From assembly GCA_001724265.1 (NCBI GenBank), contig MEDY01000204.1, positions 1 through 52,366 on the forward strand: a stretch of DNA of 52,366 bases, written 5' to 3'. Under the pieces are notes generated by a model that saw only the letters and a list, made by a program, of their open reading frames with translations, searched no databases and was not told the DNA's origin. The stretch is from Rhizaria sp. SCN 62-66 (lineage: Eukaryota; Rhizaria, unplaced). The translations under genes were made by a program, and so were the position numbers. Below are positions 11,326 through 23,800 of the stretch, piece by piece (position 1 is the first letter of the stretch; each line of letters begins with the position of its first letter).

Positions 11326-12411
11326 CGCGAAACAGACTGCGTGGTAGAGTGGTGTGAGATAACGCGCAGATAAGCGTCGAAGTGCAGAGCAGCATGAGAG
11401 AGAGCACGAGAGAAGTTAGATGGAGTTCGAGATGAGTTAAGGCGAGAGGGCGAGAGTCGAGGACGCTTTAGAGGAGAATATATGCCAGTATCGGAGATGC
11501 TGTAATTGAAAAAGAAGAGCGAGTGTCGCCTTCAAAAGCTTTCTCGGAGAAGATGCGCAGTTGACGACGGGAAGTGTGTCATTGAACCGTCCTATCATAG
11601 GATTCGACGTCATCACCCGGTCTGAGCTCTCCTCGCCCATGCCGGTCAGCACTGTGCTCACAGTCACTACCATATCGATATCTCGGTTCGCCTGGCGTTT
11701 CAAGCTAAAGATAATGACAACTGCGACATGAAATATTGAGAAATAGCATAAGAGATCGTGTATTGAGTTCTGATTAAGTATTATTATTAGTGTAAGTGGC
11801 GATATGTCGCGACTAAATGGTAATGATTTGTTGTGCGTGACTTGTGCGTCCTGGCATGAGATAAGCTTTAACTTCGTGTGATCAAAACATAAATCAACAA
11901 ATCAACCATATAACCATATATAATAGAGGGTTTACATTCAGAGTTATGCTTCCAACCATTTACCAATTGGCCGATCACCTATGGGTTATCAGTGCTGAAA
12001 AGTCAATTCTCCAACTCAAGATAAAATGAACGTCTTGGTTATAAAACGAGTTTGTTGTATTTCTGATTTTAAAAGAGATACGATAAACATAACAGAGGCA
12101 ATCATATACGTAGGTCCACCCAACATATATATGCTTCCTATATCTCGACACTCAGCATGTCCGTTGGCATGTGAGTTCTTGTTATAAAACTACTTTTTTC
12201 ACACACATAAAGAAGATGCTCGTTGTCCGCAAACAAAAGGCAAAACAAATCAAAGCATCATTCGAACTGACCACAATAGAGGATGTGCGCAATGCTTCTG
12301 TAATAGGATAGCAGTGCACTTTTCCTTTCATAAACGCAGCTTAGAGAATCACTCTTCTTCCATGACAACATACACCGCTGTACGCTTTATCATGCAACGT
12401 TGCTTAGTCGC
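11326..12411. other. Intergenic: aminopeptidase 5' flank and kinesin 3' flank
   Basis: About 1.1 kb, AT-rich, with both flanking genes on the minus strand. Bases 11326-11460 probably hold the aminopeptidase promoter or leader. An 88-codon minus-strand ORF at 11437-11703 has no recognisable features and is not called. The rest shows only AT-rich runs. Confidence 0.5.
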
Positions 12412-15400
12412 TTACTTAAAGTTGGAGAAGTCCATGGTGTCGTCCGAGGTGTCCCTGCGGTAGGCAACGACCTTGGGCTTCTTCATAATAGGCATTGGGG
12501 GAGCCGGGACTGCGCCCATAGTGGAGAGGCGGGGAGACGCTGACTCAGCGACGGAGTACAGGCCACCGCGCGGGTACGCACTGCTGCTCGCGACGTTGGT
12601 GACCGAGTCGCGGAGAGGACGCGCAGCCAGAGGAGATGCGGGCACGTTGCCGCCAACGCTGTAGCCAGCACTATTGCTGCTACTGCTCATGACGTGACGG
12701 CTGTGGGCGACCGGCATCGGCGGCAGCTGCGACTGCGAAGAGCTGGAGCTGGAGCTGCCGGTGGTCTGGAGCTCAAGCAGCTTGGCGCAGAGCTTCTTGT
12801 TGTCAGTGCGCGCCTTGGCGACCTTCTCCTCGAGGTCCACAATCTTGTCCTATAAGCGCAAAATATGACGCATTAAGAATAAAGGTGAGTTGGGCATGAG
12901 TTGGGGGTGCGTATGGAATACAAGTAAACTTGCTTCAAACTGGCTTGATGAGATATATCTTGCATGAATTGAGGAATGTGAATATGTGTCGTACCTGGGC
13001 GGCAGCGGCGTCTTCGCGGCTGTGGCGGTAGTTCTGATCGAGCGCACGGATACGGGATGAGAGCTCCGCAATCATCTCGCGGTTAGCGCGCGAGTCGTTC
13101 TCAAGCAGCTCGTTGCGGTGCTTCAACGTTGTCACGGCGGACTGCAGAGTGCGCGCAGTGTTGCGCTCCTCCTCGAGCTGCTGCGACGCCTCGTTGTAGC
13201 GGCTGAGGCCATCACGGTTGCTCCGTCTATAAAATGCAACGCAAAGAAACAAAGTGTCATTAAAAATGTGAGGTGTTAGAAAAATGGAGGACAAATTTTG
13301 TGTCCAAATTGTTTGTGGGAGTATGAAGCAAAGATAAACGTACGAAAGCTCCCTGACTTGCTCCGCGAGCCCGGTGTTGTCGGCGCGGAGCTTCGCGACG
13401 TCTCCCTCGCGGTCCTGACGCGACATCGCCATCATGCTCTTCATGCGCTCCTTCTCAGCCACGATCGAGGACTGGGCAAACGCCAGCTCCTTGCGCATCT
13501 TGTCCGCCATCGCGTTTGCCGCGGCGGCGTCGGCCTCGGCGTCACGCAGCCTGAGAGAGAAATGCAAAACGACAATAAGGAAAGTAGTATAAGGTAGAAG
13601 AATAAGTCAAGTTTTCAAGAGATAAGAGTTAAATTAACATCCATAATGAAATAGCAGACATGATAAATATAAGGAAAACACGTCTTTTGTTTCTCGTACC
13701 TCTGCTCGAGCACGCGCTCCGTCTCGCTGCGGGAGCTATTGGCGGCCTCACGCTTGGCGCGCTCCTCCTGGCGCGCCGCGTACAGCGCCTCATTGCGCGC
13801 CTCGCGCCGCGCGGCCTCGAGATTCGCCTGTGCGTTGTCCTCGGCGTCCTTAAGCGCTTCACGGATGACCTTGGCCTGTTGCACGCGCAGCGTCTCGGCG
13901 CGCGCGACGGCGACGTCGCGGGCCTTCTCGGCCTCAAGCTTGCCGTCGCGCGCAGAGTCCAGCGCCGTCTGCATCTCGCGCAGCTGGCGCCGGATGCTGT
14001 CGCTGCGCAGCTCGTCCTCGAGCGACGCCACGCGCGCCTGGTACATCGTCACCGTGGCGTCTTTGTCCGCGGACAGCTTCTTGACCATGGCCAGAGCCTA
14101 TGAAAGGAAAGCAAGATTGGAATGCGAAAACAGAGTGATATGAGTGACAGGTCATAGAAAGTGATATAAATGGATGTTAACGCAGTCAATAAACATGCTA
14201 GTTGCGAATGTCTGAGATAGAATCATGATCATTCATGAGATAGCATTTAATTTCAAGTCGGCATGTGGGTCATCGTGCGTACCTGAGTCTCATTGCGCTG
14301 CTTAACCTCCTGGAGCGCCGCGAGCGCAGCCCGCGCCGCATCGGCCTCCTCCTCAGCCGCGGCGGCCGCGGACTGCGCCTCGGCCTCGGACGCCGCGAGC
14401 GCGGCCTCCCGGTTTGCCGCCTCGCGGATCGACTTTAAGAGGGCCTCCCGCTCTTGTGCCCAGGCGCCGCGGTGGCGCTCGACGGCCTGCGCGGCCTCCT
14501 CCAGCTCGGCGGTGAGCTCGTTAACGCGCTGAGACAGCACGGCGCGCGCGACCTCCTCCTCCTGCTGCATAGCCTCGAAAGCCGACTTCTGCGCGCGCAG
14601 CTTCTGCTCCAGAGCGGTCGCATTGGCAGAGTCTTGCGCAGCCCTAGAGAAAACGGATGAAAGAAAACAAAATTGAAAGCAAAATACCGGTAAGACTCTT
14701 TCAGTTCAGAAAACAAACATAGGACAACCATAACACATATTATCTATGTCTGAATCTATAGCATTAGAGATTCGTTATAAGTCCGTGTGCCATTTACGTA
14801 CCTAGCCTCCTCAAGCTCGCGAACGAGCCCCGCAACGCGCCTCTCCGCGCGTGCGCGCTCGTCCTGCGTGTCCTGCGCGGCCCGCTCGGCGCGCGCACGC
14901 AAGGCCGCCACGGTCTCGGCGTTGGCGGCGAGGTCGCGGTGCAGCGACGCGACCGCCGCCTCGGCCTCAGACAGCCGCTCCTGCAGCCCCGTGGCGCGGC
15001 CCGAGGCCTCCGCGGCCGCCAGCCGGCCCTCGCGCGCGCTCGCGCTCGCGTCCTCGGCCTGCTTGGCGAGGCGCGCGCACTCAGCCTCGGCGTCGCCCGC
15101 GCGCTGCTGCGCCTGCGCAAGCGTGAACTCGATGTCGATGAGCTTCATCTCGCTCTCCTCCAGCCGCGCGCGCTCCGCCGACGCGGCAGCGTTGCGCATC
15201 GTAGCAGTGTCGCGCGCCGCGCGCGCAGCCTCCTCGGCGCTCGCCTTGGCGTCCGCCAGCATCTGCATCTTGAGCCGCATTGACTCGAGCTCGCTCTCGG
15301 CGGCGCGACGGGCCGACTCGGCCGCGCGCAACTCCTCACTCGAGACAGTCGCGGTCGCGCCGTCGCCGCCGGCGTTCTCCTCATCGGCCGTGGCACCGGC

Positions 15401-18310
15401 GCCGGTGGCTAGAAGCCGGTCGCGCTCAAGCCAGGCGTCGTCGCGCTCGAGCACGGCCTCGCCCAGCTGTGCGGTGAGCTCAGCGACCTTCTCCTGCAGC
15501 ACTTCGATCTGATCCACGCTGTCGGTCAGCCGGGCCAGCTGCTCGCTGTAGGCCTCGCGCGCGTCGGCCGCCTCTCTGGCCGCGCCGGACAGCTGCGCCG
15601 CCAGCGCACGCGCTTCGGCCACGGCGGCGTCGCGCGCGGCCGCGGCGGTGCGGTACGAAACCGACAAGTTCGCCTGCACCGATGAGTACACGGCGACGGT
15701 GCTCTCGAGGCGGGACTCAAGCAGGGCGATCGCGCGCTCGGCGTTAGCCTGAATGCTCACGTCGACGGTGCACACGTCATCATCTACGTCCTCCTCCTCG
15801 TCATTGTTGTCATTCGGATCAGCCGCATCGGCGCCGTCGTCCGACATCTTTCTCGGGCGGCTGAGCTTTTTGTTAAGCTTTGCCATGACGATGCGCTGGC
15901 GCGCAAGCTGGCGCGACGCGAGCTCGAACTCCTGCTGCAGCGCGCCGAGCCGCGCCTCGGCCTCGGCCTCGCGCGCCACGCGCAGCTCGCGGGCTTCTTG
16001 CGACTCCGCCGCGACGAGCTTCGCGCTGCCCACGACGCCGAACGCGAGCCCGCTGGCGTTGGAGAAGCCTGCGGCCGCGGCGGCCAGGGAGATGCGGCGG
16101 CGACGGTCGTTGGGACCGTTGGCGCGCGCATTGTCGTTGTTGTTGTGGCTCGCAGTGCTGGACAGGGCGGATTCGGCATCGAAGAACTCGTCCTCCTCGT
16201 CGTTGTCATCGTTGATAGCGCTAATGTCGTTCAGGTTGTCCGCGCCATCGACGGAAAACAGCGCGGCCGAGTCGGCGCTGCGCTTGGCGCCGCGGCCCGA
16301 CTTGAGCTCGCGGCTTAACTTCAGGTGCTGCTGGATGGCGGGGTCGCCCGACAGAGCGAACGAGTCATCCGCGCTGATGCCACTGGCGTTGTGCGCGGCG
16401 CTCTGCTGCAACGCCTGCATCATGCGTGCACTGATGGCGGCGTCGGTGGCCTGCGCAACGGCCTGCTCATAGCCGTCGTCGTCGTCATCATTGGCACCGC
16501 TGCCGCCGACGCGGAGACGGTTGGCGACGGCAGAGTCCAGACTCACGTCCAGCTCCTCCTCGTCGTCGTTGCCCGCGGTGCCGCCGGCAGCAGCCGTGGC
16601 AGATGCGGCGGCAGCGGCGGGGTGCTGTGAAGAGAGGCGGCGGCGTTTCGCGGTGGCCAACTCCTCCTCCAGCTGCGCCACGCGCGCGCGCAACCGCTGC
16701 ACCTCGCTCGCCTCGTCGGTCACGTTCTGAGACACCTTGTTCTGGATCTGCTTCGCGTTGGCCGCAAAACGCAGCGTGTTGCACGTCTCCGCCAGCTGCG
16801 GCGCCGCCGCGGTCGCGCAGCACAGGAACACGGTGCGGCAGTTGCCGCCGAGGGAGCCCTAGAATTTAGATCGGGAACAAAAGCATAAAAGGTCAAGGAT
16901 GTTAGTAATAGATCTTGAGATTTTGACAACATAAACTTACACCAAAATAACTTGTGGAAGCCATGTGTAACAAATATTGCAATGTCAGTTAAGTGATTCG
17001 GTTTCGTGATGTTCAGTTTCGTGATGTATCGCCGTACCTGCAGGATCTTCGTGAGAACCGAGTTGCGGTAGGAGCACGCCTCGCCGCGCGCGACGGAGCG
17101 GACAACCTTGCCCAGCTCCATGAGCGACGTGTTGATGCTGTTGGCCTCGCGCAGGCGCGCGCCCTGCGCGCCCGTCTTGGCCTGACGCTCCGAGCCGGCC
17201 AGGTCGACGAAGTTGAGGTGCGCAGAGAAGCGTTGTCCATAGCACTGCAGCGCCTCGTCAGTGACCTTGGAGGTAACAGAGAGGCGGAAAACAGCGTGCG
17301 AACGCGAGGAGTGCTCGTTCATGTTGGTTGCGGCAACCTTGCGGGACTCCTGGCCGAGTGCGAGCAGCTGGAACAGCTCCGCAACGGTGTTCGCTGTTGG
17401 TGGAATGGGTCGAATATGAACGAGAGAAAGAACAGAAGCGGAGAATTAAGCGTGCAAACGCGTGGTAACAAGTGACAAATATAGTGGTATGGTTACTAAA
17501 AGCAAGAAATACATTGGGGTAGCTGAAAAATCCAAATTGCAATTGAGCATCAAATCGTGGAACATTCTTGCATATCACAATGAAGACGGATTGTTCTGTA
17601 CTCGTAGTTCCAGAAGTATTGTCACTGCAAACGTTACGTACCTGGGCTGTTAGTGAGGTTAGCAGACTTGTTGCTAGGGTTCAACAGGTCGATGAGAGTC
17701 TCATTGTAAATCTCAAGGTAGCTGGCCTAAAAAGAGAGTGGAAGAGCGAGAAAGAAGCATTTTTGAAGCCTTGTGGGTAAGACGACAGGTGTTAGCAGTG
17801 AATATGACTCTGATCAAAGGTAAACTTTAGTGGGATGGATTCTAATTTATCTAAAGAAATATGTGATAACCCAAAATGTTGTTACATTGGTTCAGAAGAG
17901 CTGAGCTCTGATGGAGCCTGTAGAGTGAGCAACAAACGTACAGAGACGGTGTATGTGCGCGAGCGGTCCTCGGCGATGGTGTTGAAGATAACGTCGAACG
18001 CCTGCTGCATGATGCTGCGCATAGAAAACGTCTTGCCGGACGAGGTCTGTCCGTACGCGAAGATAGTGCCGTTGATGCCGCCCAGGGAGGAAGTGACGAC
18101 GTCCTTGGCAACGCTCGCGTAGACTTCCTCGTTAGTCGTCGCCGAGTCTAGGATACTGTCGAACTGCCAGGAGCCGTTCGCGGAGCTGTTGCCAGGGTCG
18201 CGCACCTGCACAGAGTGCGCATGGCGGTCGATTGTGACGTGACCGAGCTGCTCCGCCTCCTTCAAGGGGCGGAAACGGATCACGACGCGGACGCGGTCGT
18301 GACTGGCCAT
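12412..18310 (-). CDS. Kinesin with N-terminal motor and long coiled-coil tail
   Basis: Nine exons: 18310-17942, 17726-17642, 17393-17038, 16858-14802, 14643-14283, 14097-13700, 13550-13344, 13226-12995, 12849-12412. All eight introns begin GTACG, and the joined reading frame gives 1,500 residues. Motor marks: P-loop GQTSSGKT (87-94), switch I NEHSSRSH (to 184), switch II DLAGSE (215-220), SLGGNCRTVFLC, then NTLRFAANAKQIQNK at the neck. The tail is Ala/Glu/Arg-rich heptad coiled coil, with an acidic patch rich in DDDD/EDEEDE in exon 4, and a Ser/Pro-rich non-helical C-terminus. It moves on microtubules by ATP hydrolysis. TIFAYGQTxSGKT resembles kinesin-7 (CENP-E-like), while parts of the neck resemble kinesin-12; I leave the subfamily open. 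Two surface loops are short compared with conventional kinesin. The ATG is directly preceded by ACAG, so a 5' UTR intron is possible. Confidence 0.92.
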
Positions 18311-18674
18311 CTGTGTCAAAAGAAAAATGAACGGTTTGGAGTAGATACGAAAAGAAACAAGGTATTATTAAAGGGAAATATTTTCTCGTGTATATTAATT
18401 CTATATTTACTGCTAGCACTCTAAAATTACGGGGATTGATGGAGATATTGTGAGCGCCAATCATGCTTCAAGGCACGGCACCCGCCAATCCACTGGCCAA
18501 CGGCTATATCCCGCCAACCGTTAGAGTGCGGGTGCAACCACTAGTTAGAAGGATATATCCAGCAATCTCAACCTCAATCAAAGAAATACACGGAATTCGA
18601 AACAAATTCAATCTAATGTATTCTTTATCAAATTTAAAACTGTGCAGATATCTGAGAGGACTCTCAAAGGCCTC
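18311..18674. promoter_or_regulatory. Kinesin upstream region with two E2F-like sites
   Basis: Read on the minus strand (the kinesin's direction), TTGGCGGG occurs twice, at 18488-18481 and 18517-18510; the second is part of GTTGGCGGGATA. These match the TTSGCGGGA-type core bound by E2F/DP in other eukaryotes and lie 170-210 bases upstream of the kinesin ATG. The first copy also contains ATTGG, a CCAAT box in reverse. The region also holds the 3' flank of the fructokinase gene. No coding sequence is seen. Confidence 0.4.
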
Positions 18675-20470
18675 TTACAGGGCCTTGCTCTCGGTGGCAG
18701 CCTCACTCTGGATCTCGCCCTTCTTCTTCTGGTTGGCCTCGAGCGCGAGGTGGAGCGCGCCGACAGCGCCGGCCGTGGTGTTGGAGCCCTCTCCGTTCAT
18801 GATTGAGGGCACGATGTACGTCTCCACGCCCTCAATCACGCGCTTGAGCTGGATGTACCCGTTGAGGATCTCGAGCGTCTGCGCGCGGATCTTGGGGAAT
18901 AGGGACAGCCGCGTGAGAAGCCCGCCGCCAAGGACGATGACGTGCGGGGACACGAAGAGCGTGAGCTGCGCGCAGAGCTGCGCCAGGTAGTAAGCCTCCC
19001 AGTCCCACGCCGGGTGCGCGTCGGGCACCGCGGCGAGCTGCGCTGGGGGCACGCCCGCCTTGGCCGCCACGGCCGCGGCGTTGGCCAGGCCTGGGAGAAC
19101 GCGAAAAAGGAGGGGATATATCGGTGGTATGAGAATTGTGTTGAATTAAAAGTGTGTGACATATATATATATATATATATATTATAATAATAATTTAGCT
19201 ACATTTCGAAATATACATTCGAGAAATCATTATTGTGTCTCCCAGGCTTCGATGAAGTGGAGTGCATTCGACGGACCTTCGAGGCAGTCAGCGTGGAAGG
19301 GGCAGTCGCCCTTGTAGTCGGTGTCGTCCCTGTGGCGGCGCGGGTAAAAGTGCCCGCCCTCAGGGTGCAGCGCTCCCGTCACGGGGGCGCCGTTGACGAC
19401 GAGTCCGACGCCGATGCCCGTGCCCACGGTCACGTAAGCCAGAGTGCTCACGTCGCTGTGTGCATGTTTGTGTGTGTGTGCGCGTTGATGGGTGTGCAAG
19501 GTGATGATGTAAAACAAGACAAGGCAAGAAGTAGGGTGAGTGATGAATTAGTGATGATATCGAGATAAAGCGGGTTCGGACAAGTAGGTTAGACCACGGA
19601 CTAGAATGTACTCGCAGTGAACACTACTGTGGCGAGCATCTATCAAAAATGAAACTTGTGTGTACACACACCTTGCATGGCCACCGTAGTGAACCTCAGC
19701 AATGGCAGCAGCGTTGACATCCGTGGTGAAGCCAAAGGGAATGTCGACGAGGCCAGCCTCAGCCTGTGAGCGGTGACAGAGCGAAGCAAAGTCAAGCAAA
19801 GCAAGAGTCGCGAATGAGCGTATGAGATGAGAAACTATACTTTTAAAGAGTCTTGATAACGTGATAACCGTATTTGGTCGATAAATGGTGCGCGCAGAGT
19901 CAATTGGCATAGTATACTAAGAGACTGACACTACAACAATCAATATATTTTCAGTAATCTGTTACAATAAAAACGTACGAGCTTGGCCTTGAGGGTGCCC
20001 AGCACGTTCGTGTCGCGCCAGCCGTGCTTGGGCGTCGAGGTGATGTACCCGTAGGTCGCGCTGCTGGCGTCCAGGTCCACGGGTCCAAATGACGCGACGC
20101 CGACGGCCGTGACGCGCCAGGCGGCGAGCTGCGCAGCCACCGCGGCGAGGGTTTCGCTGGGGGTAGTGGTCGGGATGGCCACCTGCTGCGCCACGTCGCG
20201 CGGGTTCCCGCTCACAGAGAGCGACACCGCAAACGACGTGCCACTAACAAGGGGCGCGTGGTAACATAATTTTCAGTGAAGAGTCGTTGAGTGAAGATTC
20301 AGTGAGGTGACAGGCTGTGTTTGATGCGGGTGTGAAGGGGCTTGTGTCAAAGTGGACAAGAAGGAAAGACGATGTCTCTTGCGATAGAAGCAGGGTCATG
20401 GGAAGTGTGGCAAAGAAAGAAAGCTTGCGTACCCAGCTTCAACACCACCAAGACGAATCTCGGTCGCCAT
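18675..20470 (-). CDS. ROK-family fructokinase
   Basis: Five exons: 20470-20433, 20243-19979, 19763-19672, 19455-19277, 19090-18675, giving 329 residues. Introns begin GTACG, GTACG, GTGTG and GTCCG. ROK sugar kinases phosphorylate hexoses with ATP. Visible marks: N-terminal phosphate loop GGVEAGGTSFAV assembled across exons 1 and 2; FGPVDL; DVNAAAIAE with the catalytic Asp (D116); VTVGTGIGVGLVVNG; the zinc-binding motif around HPEGGHFYPRRH and CPFHADCLEG (C183, H186, C189); and VLGGGLL near the C-terminus. The CPxHxDCLEG pattern is that of bacterial ROK fructokinases rather than eukaryotic pfkB fructokinase. The exon 4/5 splice is fixed by restoring CLEG-LAN; reading through gives CLEGPSN and a stop. 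A bacterial origin followed by intron gain is an inference. Confidence 0.92.
19161..19194. repeat. AT microsatellite followed by TAA repeats in a fructokinase intron
   Basis: Eleven AT dinucleotides (19161-19182) followed by TAATAATAA-type sequence lie inside intron 4 (19091-19276). Likely length-polymorphic; no function implied. Confidence 0.9.
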
Positions 20471-20885
20471 ACTCTTAGAAAACGAAACGCAGAAGGAGAT
20501 AGCAACGTGGACAGGGAGACAAGGTGGCGACTAGGCGATAAGAGATATTTCTGAATCTACTGACTACCAATAGTATACTCATATCCTGATCATAATTCAT
20601 GGATATGACTGAGAGACATGTTTTACGGTTGAATTGTTTCTGTAGTGCCGCTGACCGTGTCTGTAATGCAGGGTATATGAGTGGATTTTCCAGCCTGGTT
20701 GTGCCGTTGTTGTTGTGGGTGGTACTTGGACGTATAAGGTTCATATTGCTATATATACATCCATTCCGTGGTCGTAATTTAAGAATATTACGTATTCTCA
20801 TATTTTATGATCTTAATCGTTTCCATAGCGCTCTTGTCGGTCCTCACATCACAGGGCTCGCTGTTCAATATCTGCGCCTGACGCT
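20471..20885. promoter_or_regulatory. Head-to-head intergenic region, fructokinase and DHHC genes
   Basis: The two start codons face away from each other across 415 bases, so this must contain both promoters. I see no TATA box at a fixed position and no gene. The DHHC ATG is in the context GACGCTATGTC. Confidence 0.5.
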
Positions 20886-23800
20886 ATGTCAGCTCAGGAC
20901 CTCGCCGGCAGCGACAAACACGGCCCTGCACCGCCACCACTATTTTCTGGTTCGATAGCTGGCTTTGTAAACCCGTTTGCACCGACGCAATTTAGCGGCG
21001 CGCCGGGTGCGAATGTTTATGAGCCTAACGGCGGCTCGTCGGCGCATGTTTTGAGGTCTTTCCCTGTGACGCCCGTTGCATCTGCCGCAGGTGTGCTAGG
21101 AGCAGCGCTACCGCCGTATAACCCGTTCGCACCACACAGCAGCATGGTGGGCGCGACAAAACTTTCCGTTAGCAACCCCTTCGTGTCAGGATCCCCCTTG
21201 CCAGGCCAGTTCCCTGCTCCTCACACAGTGCCTGTTGCGGCGTCCACAACCACCACCGCTGTAAACGCGAGTGCGGGCGCGGGCGCTAACGTCAGGACCG
21301 ATGCTAGTGCTGGTAGCCGGGCGGTGATAGAGCCGCAAACGCTTGCGTTCAGCCGTGCGCCGGGTCCCCGCCCCTCTACTACGATAGGTGGGCCGAGAGA
21401 GGCACAGCAATGGCAACAGCTCGAGCAGGACCATGAACGAACCCAGAGGCGTGGCCACGGTCACGGCCACGGCCACAGCTGTCACGGGAACGGGCACGGC
21501 CACGTGCCTGCGGCGGCTTTGTTGCAGGCCCATGGGCAAGACCACGATCCCAGTCTGGGGCTGGAGCAAGGTCCGGGTCCCCTTGCCGCAAACAATGCGA
21601 ATAAAAACGGGTTAAGCATGCCTAACGCTAACGCCCGCAGCCACAGCCACCATTACAACCCTTCTGCCCACAGCCTCTCTGCCACCCCTGCGGCGGCGAC
21701 GTCGAGCGTGACGGCGCTGGCGGCGGAGCTGCTCCCGGCACAGCTCTCCGCGCTGCTGCGCGCGATGCCGCATGCGGCCTCGGCGCTCGCGCGGCTGGCG
21801 GGCTACTTCTTCATCCTCGCCGCGTGGGTCATCCTCGCCGCGTTCATCGTGGCTTACTTCACCGCAATCATCCCCGCGCTCGGCGCGACGCCCTTCAAGG
21901 GCACGCTCATCCTCGCCCCTCTCGCCCCTGTGGCAGCAGCATCAACAGCAGCAGCATCAGCAGTGGCGCAAACTTCAGGCACGGACAGCGTGTTGGCGAC
22001 TGCGGTTACGCTCACCGCGGCGGCGCGCGCGCTGCTGTCTGCGCTCAGCGCTCTGGGGGTGCTGCCACGGTCGCTCGCCGACGTGCCCGACCACCCGGCC
22101 CGGGGGCGGCTTGACTTCGAACGCCTGCCGAGGCGGCTTATTCTCGAACCCGCGCCTAACCAACACGCAACAGCAAACGACAGCGATGACAGCGTCAATG
22201 ATGCGAGCACGCGCGCTCTCATGAATCCAGCGAGCCCTTCTGCTGACGGTCTCAGGAGTGTTGTGTGGTTCGACTTGAATCTCGTGTCAGTGTCGATGCC
22301 ACCCGACTCCGACACTGAGAGCGGCGCTGACTCGCATGCTGGCAGTGGCATGGGCGCGGAGACGAGCGCGAACGCCGGCGCTGGCACAGCCTCGTCGTCA
22401 CCGTCAACGTCACCGTCGTCGTCGTCGTCGCTTCACGTGGAGGTTAACCCCAGCTGGGTGATGCTCGCCATATACGGCCTCTACCTCTGGGTGACTGTCG
22501 TCTCGAGCCACGCCGCCGCCGTCTTCGTCCGCCCCGGCTCCGCGCCGCGCGACGCAGACGCCAGCGCCGGCCGCTTCCTCGCCACGCTCCTCCGCCGGCT
22601 GCGGCACGGGGGCGCATCGCCCGCATCCTTAGACGACGGGGTAAGTAGCGCGGTGGCCGCTGATGCGAGGGGTGCGAACGCGCGGTCGCACCGGCTAAAT
22701 ACCCCCTTAGACGGCTCCGGCGCGACGACGGCAGCGAGGCCGCCGCTGCCCGCGCCCGTGTGCTTTAAGTGCCCGCTGCCGGTGCAGGCCGCGCGCGTAG
22801 CTCTGCCCGCCACCGGCGTGGCCGCCAGCTCCGCGAGTGCGAGCGCGAATGCGAGCGCGGGTGCTGAGGAAACTGATGCTGCGGCTGCTGCTGTTGCCAA
22901 GGCTGCGGCAGTGGTTACCGCGAAGGCCGTGCAGCACCACCAAGCGGTGCTCAAACAGCAGCAGCACCGCCTCTTCTCGCTGCCCTGCAGCAACAGCAAC
23001 GGCGACTGCCACGGCGTCAGCGGCAGGGATAGTACGGTGAGCGACACGGGCGCGATCGTGAGCGCGAGTGGACACGGGCTGTGGTCGCATCAGTTCGCCG
23101 CGGCGCTGCTGCAGGACAGCGGAACTCACATGATGTCGCGGGAGGTGCTTACGCGGGACTTCTCGGCGCTGCTCGACGCGGCGGCGGGCTCATCGCAGTA
23201 TAAGAGCCTACTGCAGCCCACGGTCGTCGCCGCCACCGCCACGGCTGCACCTGCCCAGAGTGGCGGCGAAAGCGCGCCTGCGGCTACTGTGAACGGCGTC
23301 GTGCTGCCGCCCTCAGTCACGTCAATGACGCTCAGGTCGCTTTTGCTGACGCAGCGCGACAGCGGCACCACCGCGAACATGAACAGCAACAACTCCAACA
23401 CTGCAAGCCACGCCCAGCTCGCTCACTCTAATGTTACCTCTGCGCACGGCGTCGCGGTGTCGCCGCACGCGATGGCTCTGCTGGCGTCGTTCGCGCCCAA
23501 GCCGCCGCGTGCACACCACTGCTCCGTGTGCAACGCGTGTGTGGCGCGCATGGACCACCACTGCCCCTGGCTGGGCACCTGCGTCGGCCGGCGCAACCAC
23601 CGCTTCTTCGTGCTGCTGCTGCTTTGGGTGACCGTGGGCGCGGGCTACATTATCGCGCTCGCCACGGGCGTCATGATGGCGCAGGAGCCCCGCGCGGTGC
23701 AGTGGGGCGGCGTTGCCACGGTCGCCGTGCGGCTAAGTGTCGCGCAGAATCTAAGTACCGACGCGGATCGAAGTACCCCGCATGGCGTCGACACGGTTGG

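Noticed and set aside
17394-17641. Hidden micro-exon in the kinesin intron
   Set aside because: An open frame exists, but it lacks kinesin-like residues and no second GTNCG donor is present.
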